64,000 nt of DNA from Comamonas sp. KCTC 72670 (GTDB taxonomy: Bacteria > Myxococcota > Myxococcia > Myxococcales > Myxococcaceae), in the NCBI GenBank assembly GCA_014656495.1, contig BNCN01000002.1:698939-762938 (forward strand), written 5' to 3'. Each line of letters opens with the position of its first letter. Positions within the stretch are counted from its first letter, which is position 1. Below are positions 15,802 through 25,301 of the stretch, in pieces. Position numbers and translations under genes: made by a program. Below the pieces are notes generated by a model. The model made no database searches. It was not told the DNA's origin and saw only the letters and a list, made by a program, of their open reading frames with translations.

Positions 15802-17508
15802 TCAGCGCCCCTTGGAGGGCAGCGTGTTCGGGCCGCCCGCCTTCACCCAGCGCACGAGGGCCCTCGCCGTCTGCTCGTCGATGAGCTCCGCGTAGGTGGG
15901 CATGGGCGTACCGGGGAGGAACTGCTCGGGGTTTCGCACCCAGCGGACCAGCTCGGCTTCGCTGCGCGTGGCCACCTTCTCGAGCCGGTCGTGATAGCGG
16001 GCGCCCGGGGCATGGCAGCTCGCGCAGCCGAGCTTCGTGAAGAGCGCGGCGGCATCCACGGCAGGGGCTTGGGGGCGCGGCTTGGGCGCGGGCTTGCGCG
16101 TCACGGGCTTGGGGCCCGTCGCGTGGGCCGTGACTGCTTGGGCGGGCGCAGACGATGCGCTGGCGCTCTGCTGGGACGACGGGCTCGGCTGGGTTGGAGC
16201 CACTGCCTGGGCGCCGCTTGCTCCGTGGCTGCTCTCCTGAGACGACGCGATCGGCTGAGCTGGAGCCGATGCCTGAGCGCCGCTCGCCCCGTGGGTGCCC
16301 TCCTGTGTCGACGGGCGGGGCAGGGCCGGAGTCGATGCCTGAGCGCCGCTCGCGGTATGGACACTCTGCTGTGTCGACGGGCTGGGCTTTGCCGGAGTCG
16401 ATGCTTGAGCTCCGCTCGCGGCATGGACACTCTGCTGTGTCGACGGGCTGGGCTTTGCCGGAGTCGATGCCTGGTCGCCGGGTTCCTGGGGCGCCGTTGG
16501 AGGCGGCGCGGGCGCCTCGTCTTCGCGCTCCTCATCCTCGCCAGACGCCTGCGTCACCCACTGGGGCCGCACCGAGTTCGCGGTGAGGCGGGGCCGCGCG
16601 TCCTTCACGGCGTTCTTCTTCGCGGGCACCGAGCGCAAGTAGTCGTAGAGCGCCTGGGCCTCCACGTCGTCCATGCCGCGGAAGCGAGGCATCGGCGAGC
16701 GCAGCACGGAGCCATCCGGCGCGAGCCCATCCCGCACCGCCCGCGTGAAGTCCTCCAGCGTCCAGTTCGCCAGCCCCGTCTCATGGAACGTGATGTTGCT
16801 GGAATGGACCTTCCGTCCCTCCGGGTCGACGAAGGCCATGCCGCCGGCGAACACGTCGTCCCCCTCCGTCTTCCGGGGACTGAAGCCATCCGTGTGGCAG
16901 GAGGCGCAGTCGTAGACGTCATGCGCCATGTAGTGGCCGTACTCCCGGCTCGCGGACTTGGGCGGCACGGGGATGCCCGAGGCGGGCCGCTCCACCGGTT
17001 CATTGCCGGTGATGAAGCGGAAGCCGATGCCACCGAAGAAGCTGAACTTCGACGGCGGCGCGGGCTCGGCCGTCGGCGTGAAGAGCGGATGTCCGGAGCG
17101 CATGAAGCCCAGCACCGCCGCGAGGTCCGCGTCGCCCATGCCGTAGCTGGGCATCACCATCAGCCGCCCGTCCCGGCTCACGCCGTAGCGGATGGCCCGG
17201 GCCAGCTCCTCGTCCTTCACGGCGCCGATGCCGGCCTCCGCGTGCGACGTGAGGTTCGCCGCGTGGAAGCGCCCCATGTACGAAGGCAGCTCGCGCAGCG
17301 GCGCCCCGGCGACCGTCTCCGCGTCACCGCCCCGGTGGCAGGACTCGCAGCTCGCGTGAAAGATGGCGGCGCCTCGCTCCAGCGCGGCGGGGGACAGGTC
17401 CGCGCGGATGGGCGGGTAGGGGGCGTGGACGGTGCCCGCGCAGCCCGCCATCAGGCTGGCTCCCGCGAACAACGTGCTCCTCACTGCGTCCTGGAGGGTT
17501 CGGCGCAT
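15802..17508 (-). CDS. Tri-haem c-type cytochrome lipoprotein
   Basis: A 568-residue exported lipoprotein. The signal ends in a SLMAGC lipobox (Cys23). Three haem-c sites are visible: CESCH near residue 54, CASCH near residue 210, and a third CASCH near residue 497. The first two lie in a di-haem unit (about residues 30-345) resembling cytochrome subunits of membrane dehydrogenases, with distal Met candidates in SYGMGD and SPMPRFRGM. The third is a separate mono-haem domain at the C-terminus. Between them is a Pro/Ser/Gln linker of five 22-residue repeats. It probably carries electrons at the outer face of a membrane. The ATG at 17508 is chosen for the signal peptide. Confidence 0.83.
   Translation of the reverse strand: MRRTLQDAVRSTLFAGASLMAGCAGTVHAPYPPIRADLSPAALERGAAIFHASCESCHRGGDAETVAGAPLRELPSYMGRFHAANLTSHAEAGIGAVKDEELARAIRYGVSRDGRLMVMPSYGMGDADLAAVLGFMRSGHPLFTPTAEPAPPSKFSFFGGIGFRFITGNEPVERPASGIPVPPKSASREYGHYMAHDVYDCASCHTDGFSPRKTEGDDVFAGGMAFVDPEGRKVHSSNITFHETGLANWTLEDFTRAVRDGLAPDGSVLRSPMPRFRGMDDVEAQALYDYLRSVPAKKNAVKDARPRLTANSVRPQWVTQASGEDEEREDEAPAPPPTAPQEPGDQASTPAKPSPSTQQSVHAASGAQASTPAKPSPSTQQSVHTASGAQASTPALPRPSTQEGTHGASGAQASAPAQPIASSQESSHGASGAQAVAPTQPSPSSQQSASASSAPAQAVTAHATGPKPVTRKPAPKPRPQAPAVDAAALFTKLGCASCHAPGARYHDRLEKVATRSEAELVRWVRNPEQFLPGTPMPTYAELIDEQTARALVRWVKAGGPNTLPSKGR
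16140..16472 (-). repeat. Five 66-bp in-frame repeats in the cytochrome linker
   Basis: Each unit encodes 22 residues of the form ASTPAxPSPSTQQS followed by VHAASGAQ, with growing divergence toward the C-terminal end. The first two units differ by a single residue (A or T). This is the flexible Pro/Ser/Gln linker between cytochrome modules, and its copy number is likely to vary between strains. Confidence 0.75.
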
Positions 17509-17633
17509 GGGCGGCCCTGACGCATATCGCATCCGCGCCGGGGACGGAAAACCCCCACCGCCGTTCGCCGAGGACATCCCGCGTCACGTGAGCTCCGCCG
17601 CGGCGCGGCAGCGTGGCTACACTCCCGGGCACC

Positions 17634-18770
17634 ATGACGCGCCCGCTCGAGTCCTACCGCGACCTGTTCCCCGTGCTGCGGGAGCAGCTCTACCTCAACC
17701 ACGCCGGGGTGGCCCCCACCAGCCTGCGCGCCGCCGAGGCCGTGCGTGGCTGGATGGAGGACATCGTCCACCACGGCATCAAGCACGAGCGCGGCTGGGA
17801 AGCGCATACCGAGCGCGTGCGCGGCCTGGCCGCCCGCCTCATCAACGCCGAGCCCGGCGAGGTGGCCTTCGTACGCAACACCAGCCATGGCCTCGGTCTG
17901 GTGGCGGAGGGCCTGGACTGGAAGCCGGGTGACGAGGTCGTCGTGGCCTCCTCCCTGGAGTACCCCTCCAACGTCTACCCCTGGCTGCACCTCAAGGACC
18001 GGGGCGTGGTGGTGCGTGAGGTGGAGACGCCCGAGGGCGGCGTCACCCCGGAGGCCGTGGCCGCGGCCCTCACGCCGCGCACGAAGCTGGTCGCGGTGTC
18101 CTCGGTGCAGTTCGCCACCGGCTACCGCACGGACCTGGACGCGGTGGGCGCCTTGTGCGAGCGGGCCGGCGTCCTCTTCTGCGTGGACGGCATCCAGAGC
18201 GTGGGCTGCATCCCCGTGGACGTGAAGAAGAGCCGCATCCACTTCCTCAGCGCGGACAGCCACAAGTGGATGCTGGGCATCGCCGGCATCGGCTTCGTCT
18301 ACGTGGCCAAGGAGGTGTTGCCCCGGCTGCGCCCCGTGCTCGTGGGCTGGCGCAGCACCACGGACGCGTGGAACTTCAACCGCAGCCACTTCGAGCTGCG
18401 CCCGGACGCAGGGAAGCTGGAGGAGGGCAGCGCCGCGTACACCGGCATCTACGCGCTGGGCGCCGCGCTGGAGCTGCTGCACGAGGTGGGCATCGATGCC
18501 ATCTCCACGCGCATCCGCGAGCTGCTCGTCCAACTGGAGGCGGGGCTGCGGGGGCTGGGCTGCGACGTGGGGCCCACGCCGGAGCACCGCGCGGGCATCC
18601 TCACCTTCCTGCCACCGGAGGGCGACGCCAAGGCGCTCGGCGCGTGGCTGGCCGGGCGTGACGTCGCGCTCTCGGTGCGCCGCGGGCGCGTCCGCCTCTC
18701 ACCCCACTTCTACAACCTGCCCGAGGAGATGGACCGGCTGGTGGAGCTGGTGCGGACGCACCGCGGCTGA
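17634..18770 (+). CDS. Class V aminotransferase (cysteine desulfurase-like)
   Basis: A 378-residue PLP enzyme of fold-type I, class V. Landmarks are YLNHAGVAPTS near the N-terminus, VAFVRNTSHGLGLVAEGL, the Asp strand LFCVDGIQSVGCIPVDV, and the PLP lysine in SADSHKWMLGIAGIGFVYV. The absence of a clear Cys-containing active-site loop argues against a true IscS/SufS desulfurase; isopenicillin epimerase-like or other class V transferases are possible. An in-frame GTG at 17613 is an alternative start. The gene is convergent with cysK, with only 5 bp between stops, so any link to cysteine metabolism is suggestive only. Confidence 0.82.
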   Translation: MTRPLESYRDLFPVLREQLYLNHAGVAPTSLRAAEAVRGWMEDIVHHGIKHERGWEAHTERVRGLAARLINAEPGEVAFVRNTSHGLGLVAEGLDWKPGDEVVVASSLEYPSNVYPWLHLKDRGVVVREVETPEGGVTPEAVAAALTPRTKLVAVSSVQFATGYRTDLDAVGALCERAGVLFCVDGIQSVGCIPVDVKKSRIHFLSADSHKWMLGIAGIGFVYVAKEVLPRLRPVLVGWRSTTDAWNFNRSHFELRPDAGKLEEGSAAYTGIYALGAALELLHEVGIDAISTRIRELLVQLEAGLRGLGCDVGPTPEHRAGILTFLPPEGDAKALGAWLAGRDVALSVRRGRVRLSPHFYNLPEEMDRLVELVRTHRG

Positions 18771-18775
18771 GCCCG

Positions 18776-19696
<921 letters not shown>

Positions 19697-19718
19697 GTGG
19701 GGGGCCTCGTCGGGTGGG

Positions 19719-20564
19719 TCAGATGTGGAACTCGAGTGCGTCCAGCGAACCGTCCGCGCCGCGCTGACGCACCTCGCTGCGGCGGGTCACCACGGATTGA
19801 GAGGGGATGCTCTGCGTGAGCCAGGCGTTGCCGGCGATGATGCTGCCGCGGCCCACCACCGTCTCACCGCCGAGGATGGTGGCGTTGGCGTACACCACCA
19901 CGTCGTCCTCGATGGTGGGGTGGCGCTTCTTGTCCGTCAGCCCCTTCTCCACCACGAGCGCGCCCAGGGTGACGCCCTGGTACAGCTTGACGTTGTCGCC
20001 AATGAGCGTCGTCTCACCGATGACGACGCCCGTGCCGTGGTCGATGACGAAGCGCCGGCCAATGGTGGCCCCCGGGTGGATGTCCACGCCGGTCCGCTGG
20101 TGCGCGTACTCGGTGAGCAGGCGGGGCAGCAGCGGGAAGCCCAGCGCGTGCAGCGCGTTGGCCACCCGGTAGATGGCGATGGCGTAGAAGCCGGGGTACG
20201 TGAGGATGACCTCATCCACCGTGCGAGCGGCCGGGTCCGCCTCGAAAATCGCGTCCGCGTCCTGACGCAGCCAGTCGTAGAGGCCGGGCAGGCGCTCCAT
20301 GAAGCGGGCGGGGAGGTCCCGTTCGATGCCGGGGTAGAGCGGGGCCAGGGCATCCCGGATGCGGTGGAGGCTGGCCTCGACGGTGGTGACGTCCCGGCGG
20401 ACGGCGGCGGCGGTACACTCCAGCCGGTCCGCGAAGTGGGGGAAGAGCAGGCCCAGCACCTGCCCCACGAACTCGGGGGCGGCGCGCCGTACGTCGGCCG
20501 GGAAGCAGTGGCGCTGCCGGGCTTCCAGCAGGGCTGCAACCAGCCTGGCGTTGGAGTCGTCCAT
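19719..20564 (-). CDS. cysE: Serine O-acetyltransferase
   Basis: A 281-residue acyltransferase of the left-handed beta-helix family. The N-terminal helical domain (about residues 1-130) is typical of the SrpH/EpsC-like longer subtype. The hexapeptide core includes [44 protein letters not shown], carrying the catalytic Asp-His (DHGTGVVIG) and His (DIHPGA). It acetylates serine with acetyl-CoA for CysK, and the two usually form the cysteine synthase complex through the CysE C-terminal Ile. Here the protein ends in LEFHI, so the terminal Ile is present. First gene of the cys operon. Confidence 0.93.
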   Translation of the reverse strand: MDDSNARLVAALLEARQRHCFPADVRRAAPEFVGQVLGLLFPHFADRLECTAAAVRRDVTTVEASLHRIRDALAPLYPGIERDLPARFMERLPGLYDWLRQDADAIFEADPAARTVDEVILTYPGFYAIAIYRVANALHALGFPLLPRLLTEYAHQRTGVDIHPGATIGRRFVIDHGTGVVIGETTLIGDNVKLYQGVTLGALVVEKGLTDKKRHPTIEDDVVVYANATILGGETVVGRGSIIAGNAWLTQSIPSQSVVTRRSEVRQRGADGSLDALEFHI

Positions 20565-20776
20565 GAATCTCAGTTTCTAACGCAGTGCGTGGCCCGGCTG
20601 CACGGCGGAATGGCCGATTCCCGGGTGGACTGTTGGTTGCTCCAGGAGTCCCTGGGTTTCGGACCCACGCCGCCAGTGCGAGGCGCTGTCCTCCCAGCAG
20701 GCACTCACGGCCCCCGGCTGGAGGGTGGGGCTCGGGGGCGCTTGCCGCGTGCAACCGCCAGCGGGACGATGCCGCC

Positions 20777-22426
20777 ATGGCCCCAGCCCCGCTCCTTTCC
20801 TATTCCCACGGCACCAGCACCACCCCGCTGTTGGGGGAGACGATTGGCCAGAATCTGCGGCGGACCGTCGACCGGCACGGCGGCCGGGAGGCCCTGGTGG
20901 TGGCGTCCCAGGAGTACCGGGCCACGTACCAGCAGCTCTGGGCGCTCACGTCCCAGGTGGCGCGCGGGCTGATGGCGCTGGGCGTCGAGAAGGGGGACCG
21001 GGTGGGGCTCTGGTCCCCCAATCGCTTCGAGTGGGTGGCCATCCAGTACGCCACGGCGCGCATCGGGGCCATCCTGGTCAACATCAACCCGGCCTACCGC
21101 ACCACGGAGCTGGAGTACGCGCTCAACCAGTCCGGCGTGACGGTGCTGGTGCTGTCACGCGGCTTCCGGCAGACGGACTACCGGAGCATGGTGCAGGAGG
21201 TCCGGCCGCGCTGTCAGGGCCTGCGCCAGGCGCTGGTGATGGAGGACGACTGGCAGCGGCTGCTCGAGGGGGCGAAGGACGTCTCCGAGGACGCGCTGGC
21301 CACCCGCGAGGCGTCGCTCCAATTCGATGACCCCATCAACATCCAGTACACGTCGGGGACGACGGGCTCGCCGAAGGGCGCCACGCTGTCGCACCACAAC
21401 GTGCTGAACAACGGGTTCTTCATCGGCGAGGCCCTGCGCTACGGGCCGGAGGACCGGGTGTGCATCCCCGTGCCCTTCTATCACTGCTTCGGCATGGTGA
21501 TTGGCAACCTGGCCTGCACCAGCCACGGCGCCACCATGGTGATTCCGGCCGAGGCGTTCGACCCGCTGTTGGTGCTCCAGACGGTGCAGGCCGAGCGCTG
21601 CACGTCGCTGTACGGCGTGCCCACCATGTTCATCGCGGAGCTGGACCACCCGCGCTTCGGTGAGTTCGATTTGTCGACGCTGCGCACCGGCGTCATGGCC
21701 GGCTCGCCGTGTCCGGTGGAGGTGATGAAGCAGGTGCAGTCGCGCATGCACATGCGGGAGGTGACCATCTGCTACGGGATGACGGAGACCTCGCCGGTGT
21801 CCACGCAGAGCGCGCTGGATGAGCCGCTGGACAAGCGGGTGTCCACCGTGGGGCGCGTGCATCCGCACCTGGAGGTCAAGATGGTGGACGCGGGCACGGG
21901 CGAGGTGGTGCCCCGGGGCTCGCCGGGCGAACTGTGCACGCGTGGGTACAGCGTGATGCTCGGGTATTGGGCCAACCCCGAGGCCACCGCCGCGGCCGTG
22001 GACGCCGCCGGGTGGATGCACACGGGGGACCTCGCGGTGATGGACGATGAGGGCTACGTGAAGGTGGTGGGCCGCATCAAGGACACCATCATCCGGGGCG
22101 GTGAGAACATCTCCCCGCGTGAGGTCGAGGAGTTCCTCCACACGCACCCGGGGGTGAGTGAGACGCAGGTCATTGGCGTGCCGAGCCAGAAGTATGGCGA
22201 GGAGGTGATGGCCTGGGTGCGCGCGAAGCCCGGCGTGACGCTGACGCCCGAGGAGCTGACGGCCTTCTGCACCGGGCGCATCGCGTCCTTCAAGATTCCC
22301 CGCCACTGGAAGTTCGTGGACGCGTTCCCGATGACGGTGACGGGGAAGGTGCAGAAGTTCAAGATGCGCGAGGCGTCCGTCGTGGAGCTGGGGCTCGAGG
22401 ACGCCGCGGCCATCAAGACGGCTTGA
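20777..22426 (+). CDS. AMP-forming acyl-CoA synthetase
   Basis: A 549-residue adenylate-forming enzyme of the fatty-acyl-CoA synthetase group. It contains the P-loop-like [16 protein letters not shown], the A5 motif [10 protein letters not shown], the hinge and A8 region [23 protein letters not shown], and the catalytic A10 lysine in [14 protein letters not shown]. It activates a carboxylic acid to an acyl-AMP and then the CoA ester, most likely a medium- or short-chain fatty acid, resembling ACSF2-like proteins. The ATG at 20777 is chosen because the frame upstream has no family similarity. The 3' end overlaps the convergent TfoX-like gene by 14 bp. Confidence 0.88.
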   Translation: MAPAPLLSYSHGTSTTPLLGETIGQNLRRTVDRHGGREALVVASQEYRATYQQLWALTSQVARGLMALGVEKGDRVGLWSPNRFEWVAIQYATARIGAILVNINPAYRTTELEYALNQSGVTVLVLSRGFRQTDYRSMVQEVRPRCQGLRQALVMEDDWQRLLEGAKDVSEDALATREASLQFDDPINIQYTSGTTGSPKGATLSHHNVLNNGFFIGEALRYGPEDRVCIPVPFYHCFGMVIGNLACTSHGATMVIPAEAFDPLLVLQTVQAERCTSLYGVPTMFIAELDHPRFGEFDLSTLRTGVMAGSPCPVEVMKQVQSRMHMREVTICYGMTETSPVSTQSALDEPLDKRVSTVGRVHPHLEVKMVDAGTGEVVPRGSPGELCTRGYSVMLGYWANPEATAAAVDAAGWMHTGDLAVMDDEGYVKVVGRIKDTIIRGGENISPREVEEFLHTHPGVSETQVIGVPSQKYGEEVMAWVRAKPGVTLTPEELTAFCTGRIASFKIPRHWKFVDAFPMTVTGKVQKFKMREASVVELGLEDAAAIKTA

Positions 22427-22859
22427 CGCGCGTGGCGCGCTTGCGGGCCGGGGCCTTGGCGCGGGGCTTCTTTGTCGCGGCTTGCTTGTCGGAGACGGCC
22501 TTCGCCCGAGGCTTCTTCGCCGCCTTCTTCAGCGCCGCCCGGTTGGCCGCGTCCACCGCGCGCCGGGCCCACGGGAGCAGCGCGTAGGCGTCATCCGCGG
22601 CGTCCGCGGGCGGCGTCCAGTAGCCCATCTCCACCGACTTCTCGCCACCGTCGTAGACGAAGGGCCGGCACCCGGCGGCCTGGAAGTCCGGCTTCGTGAC
22701 GTCATCCACCTTCAGATAGAGCTGGCCGCCACCGATGAGCCCGAACATCCGGCCGCCCAGGTAGACGCCCCAGCCGCCGAACATCGACCGCGCCTGGATG
22801 GGCCCCACCTTCTCCAGCAGCTCCAACGTGTACTCAACGAAGCTGTCCATCCGGGCCAT
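22413..22859 (-). CDS. TfoX N-terminal-domain protein with basic tail
   Basis: A 148-residue protein. Residues 1-105 match the TfoX/Sxy N-terminal domain: [36 protein letters not shown], then [13 protein letters not shown] and the YWTPPADA segment. Family members regulate competence in gamma-proteobacteria, but stand-alone N-domain proteins are widespread and uncharacterised. Residues 110-148 are a Lys/Ala/Pro/Arg-rich tail with KKPRAKA repeats, like histone H1-type tails, which probably bind nucleic acid. The ATG gives the family N-terminus. The 3' ends overlap with the acyl-CoA synthetase. Confidence 0.8.
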   Translation of the reverse strand: MARMDSFVEYTLELLEKVGPIQARSMFGGWGVYLGGRMFGLIGGGQLYLKVDDVTKPDFQAAGCRPFVYDGGEKSVEMGYWTPPADAADDAYALLPWARRAVDAANRAALKKAAKKPRAKAVSDKQAATKKPRAKAPARKRATRVKPS

Positions 22860-22915
22860 CGTGTCGCTCCATGTCTCGGGGGCTTGGGGAACGCGAAGCC
22901 ACCGCGCGCGGCACG

Positions 22916-23851
22916 CTAGCGCACCCGCGCGCCGGGAGAAGCCTTCCTCGCGCCCCAGGGCTCAGGCATGGCGCGGACGCTCTCCACGATGAACGACTTG
23001 AGGGCCCGCGCCGCGGCCGTGAGGTAGCCCTCGCCCCGGTGGAGCAGGGCCACCTGCCGCTTCATGCCCCCTCGCGCCAGCGGCACCACGTCGAAGCCCT
23101 GCGAGTGGTGGTCCCTGGCCATCAACTGAGGAACCATCGCCACGCCCAGCCCGCGCTCCACCATGCGGCGCATGGCCTCCGCGTTGTCCGTCTCCACCGC
23201 CACTCGGGGCGTCACGCCGCGTGCCTCGCAGGCGGCCTCCAGGGCCCGGGTGCCGCTCATCCCGGGAATGACGACCCAGGACTCCTCCACGGCCTCGTCC
23301 AAGGTCACCGCCTTGCCCAGCCGGGTCAGCCGGTGGCCACGGGGCACGGCGAGGACCAGGGATTCCTCCCACAGCTTCTGTGTCACCAGGTCCGCGCGCC
23401 GCACCGGCAGCGACACGATGGCGAGGTCCAGCGCGCCGCGCGCCACGGCCTCCTCCAGCGCGGGCGCCAGGCCCTCGCTCAATCTCGGCCGGACCTCTGG
23501 AAAGCGCTGAGCGAAGGCCGGGACGATGTCCGGCAGCAGGTACGCCCCCACGGTGTGCAGCGTACCGAGCGCCACCACGCCGTGCGGTGTCCCCGCCAGC
23601 CGCTCCAGCTCCGAGGTCCCCGCCGTCAGCGCGTCCACTGCGCGCTGCGCATGGGGCAGGAACCGCTCCCCCGCGTCCGTCAGCACCGCGCCGCTCGGTG
23701 TGCGGATGAGCAGGCGAGTTCCCAGCGCGGCCTCCAGGGACTGGAGCTGCCGCGACAGTCCGGACTGGGACAGGCCCAGCCCCTTCGCGGCGGTGGCGAG
23801 GCGCCCCGCTCGGGCGACTTCGAGGAAGGCTCGGAGCTGTTCGGAGGTCAT
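22916..23851 (-). CDS. LysR-family transcriptional regulator
   Basis: A 311-residue LysR regulator. The N-terminal winged HTH reads LRAFLEVARAGRLATAAKGLGLSQSGLSRQLQSLEAALG, followed by TRLLIRTPSGAVLTDAGERFL, and the C-terminal half is a periplasmic-binding-like effector domain with VALGTLHTVGAYLLPDIV. It is divergent from an MFS efflux gene. The 70-bp gap carries an array of TGCGGA/TCCGCA half-sites, the probable operator, so it most likely controls the transporter and itself. The effector is unknown. Confidence 0.9.
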   Translation of the reverse strand: MTSEQLRAFLEVARAGRLATAAKGLGLSQSGLSRQLQSLEAALGTRLLIRTPSGAVLTDAGERFLPHAQRAVDALTAGTSELERLAGTPHGVVALGTLHTVGAYLLPDIVPAFAQRFPEVRPRLSEGLAPALEEAVARGALDLAIVSLPVRRADLVTQKLWEESLVLAVPRGHRLTRLGKAVTLDEAVEESWVVIPGMSGTRALEAACEARGVTPRVAVETDNAEAMRRMVERGLGVAMVPQLMARDHHSQGFDVVPLARGGMKRQVALLHRGEGYLTAAARALKSFIVESVRAMPEPWGARKASPGARVR

Positions 23852-23895
23852 GCGGATTCCGCAACAAGTCTATGCGGAAGATGCGGTTTCCGCAT
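23851..23895. promoter_or_regulatory. LysR operator array (TGCGGA half-sites)
   Basis: TGCGGA-T-TCCGCA at 23851-23863, then TTCCGCA (23857-23863) pairing with TGCGGAA (23873-23879) across 9 bases, then ATGCGG-TTT-CCGCAT at 23881-23895. These five half-sites between divergent regulator and transporter genes are a strong candidate operator; the first unit overlaps the regulator's start codon. Confidence 0.65.
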
Positions 23896-23921
23896 GGGCG
23901 CCCGGCGCGTACAGATCGGCG

Positions 23922-25283
23922 ATGGACGGAAGCGGCATCACAGTGGAGCAGCCCCTGGTCAGCGCGCGTCCGGGCACGGCGCGGCGGATGGCGACGGGGG
24001 CGGTGCTGTTGGCCCTGGTGGTCAGCGCCTTCGAGGGCACCGTCGTGACGAGTGCCATGCCCACCATCACCCGGGAGCTGGGGGGCCAGCACCTGTACTC
24101 GTGGGTGTTCTCCGCCTTCCTCTTCGCGTCCACGGTGGGGGTGCTCATCTCCGGCAAGCTCGCGGACCGGCTGGGGCGCAAGCCGGTGTTCTTCGCGGGC
24201 ATGGGCTTGTTCCTCGTGGGCTCGGCGCTGTGCGGTCTGGCGCAGTCAGTGCCCGGGCTCATCGCCTTCCGCGTGCTCCAGGGACTGGGCGCGGGCGCGC
24301 TGCAGCCCACGACACTCGTCATCTCCGCCGACCTCTACACCCTGCGCGAGCGCGCCGCCGTGCAAGGCATCTTCACCGGCGCCTGGGGCGCGGGCAACGT
24401 CGTGGGGCCGCTCATCGGCGGGTGGCTGGTGATGCACGCTTCCTGGCGCTGGGTGTTCCTGGTCAACGTGCCCGTGGGCCTGTTCGCCGCGGCGCTGCTG
24501 TACTTCTCGTACCGGGACCCGCCGCGCCGCCGGGACGTCCAGGTGGACCGCTGGGGGCCGGTGCTCGCGGGTTCCTCCGCGGCGCTGTTGTTGTTCTCCC
24601 TGGAGCCAGGGGCCGCGAGCCTGCGATGGCTGTGTGCGGTGGCGGCGGTGGGCGCGGGCTTCCTGTTGGTTCGCCACCAGCGGAAGGCCGCGGCGCCGTT
24701 GCTGCCGGGCGAGCTGCTCAAGGACCCCGCCGTGCTCAGTGGCATCGCGGGCGGCATGGCCAGTGGCGCGCTGCTGTACAGCATGGCCGCCTGGGTGCCG
24801 CTGTGGATGACGGAGCAGGGTGGGCACACGCCGCTGGCGGCGGGGCTCGCGCTGCTGCCCATGCTGCTGGGCTGGTCCGTGGGCTCCACCTTCGGCGTGA
24901 AGTTGCTGGTGCGCGGAGGGATGCGGTTGAGCGCGGGCGTGGGCTTCGCGGTCGCCGCCGTGGGGGCCGCGTGGCTGGCGCTGGCGGCGGCTCGGGGCTG
25001 GGGCGTGCCGGCGGCGCTCGCGGGGCTGGCGGTGCTCGGCCTGGGGCTGGGGCCCGCGGCGAGCACGTCCCTGCTGGGCCCCCAGTCGCGCGCGCCCTGG
25101 CACCACCGCGGCATCGTCACCAGCACCGTCTACGCCACGCGGCTGCTCGGAGGCTCGCTGATGGTCGCCGCGCTCGCGCTGGCGAGCGGGCACTTCGCAC
25201 TGCAGTTCGCCATCGCCGCCGGGCTCACGGCCATCGCCGCGCTCGTGCTGGCCCTGGCCGCCCCCGGACGCGCGGAGGCGTGA
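23922..25283 (+). CDS. MFS drug/solute efflux transporter (DHA2/EmrB-like)
   Basis: A 453-residue permease with about 14 hydrophobic segments. The signature loop between helices 2 and 3 is GKLADRLGRKPVFF, and motif C-like glycine residues occur in GAWGAGNVVGPLIGG of helix 5, typical of drug:H+ antiporters. The end is a small Ala-rich tail. It most likely exports toxic organic compounds; the substrate is unknown. The ATG at 23922 has little Shine-Dalgarno match, but the frame upstream crosses the operator and the LysR gene. Divergent from the LysR gene that probably controls it. Confidence 0.85.
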   Translation: MDGSGITVEQPLVSARPGTARRMATGAVLLALVVSAFEGTVVTSAMPTITRELGGQHLYSWVFSAFLFASTVGVLISGKLADRLGRKPVFFAGMGLFLVGSALCGLAQSVPGLIAFRVLQGLGAGALQPTTLVISADLYTLRERAAVQGIFTGAWGAGNVVGPLIGGWLVMHASWRWVFLVNVPVGLFAAALLYFSYRDPPRRRDVQVDRWGPVLAGSSAALLLFSLEPGAASLRWLCAVAAVGAGFLLVRHQRKAAAPLLPGELLKDPAVLSGIAGGMASGALLYSMAAWVPLWMTEQGGHTPLAAGLALLPMLLGWSVGSTFGVKLLVRGGMRLSAGVGFAVAAVGAAWLALAAARGWGVPAALAGLAVLGLGLGPAASTSLLGPQSRAPWHHRGIVTSTVYATRLLGGSLMVAALALASGHFALQFAIAAGLTAIAALVLALAAPGRAEA

Positions 25284-25301
25284 GTCCGCGGAGGGGCTCG
25301 C

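Noticed and set aside
16140..16472. CRISPR or minisatellite array
   Set aside because: The repeats are in frame, encode 22 residues each and lie in the linker of a cytochrome gene.
14557..17520. A 987-codon plus-strand frame
   Set aside because: Antisense to the pxp and cytochrome genes. The predicted protein is Arg/Gly/His-rich and contains mirrored repeats of the cytochrome linker.
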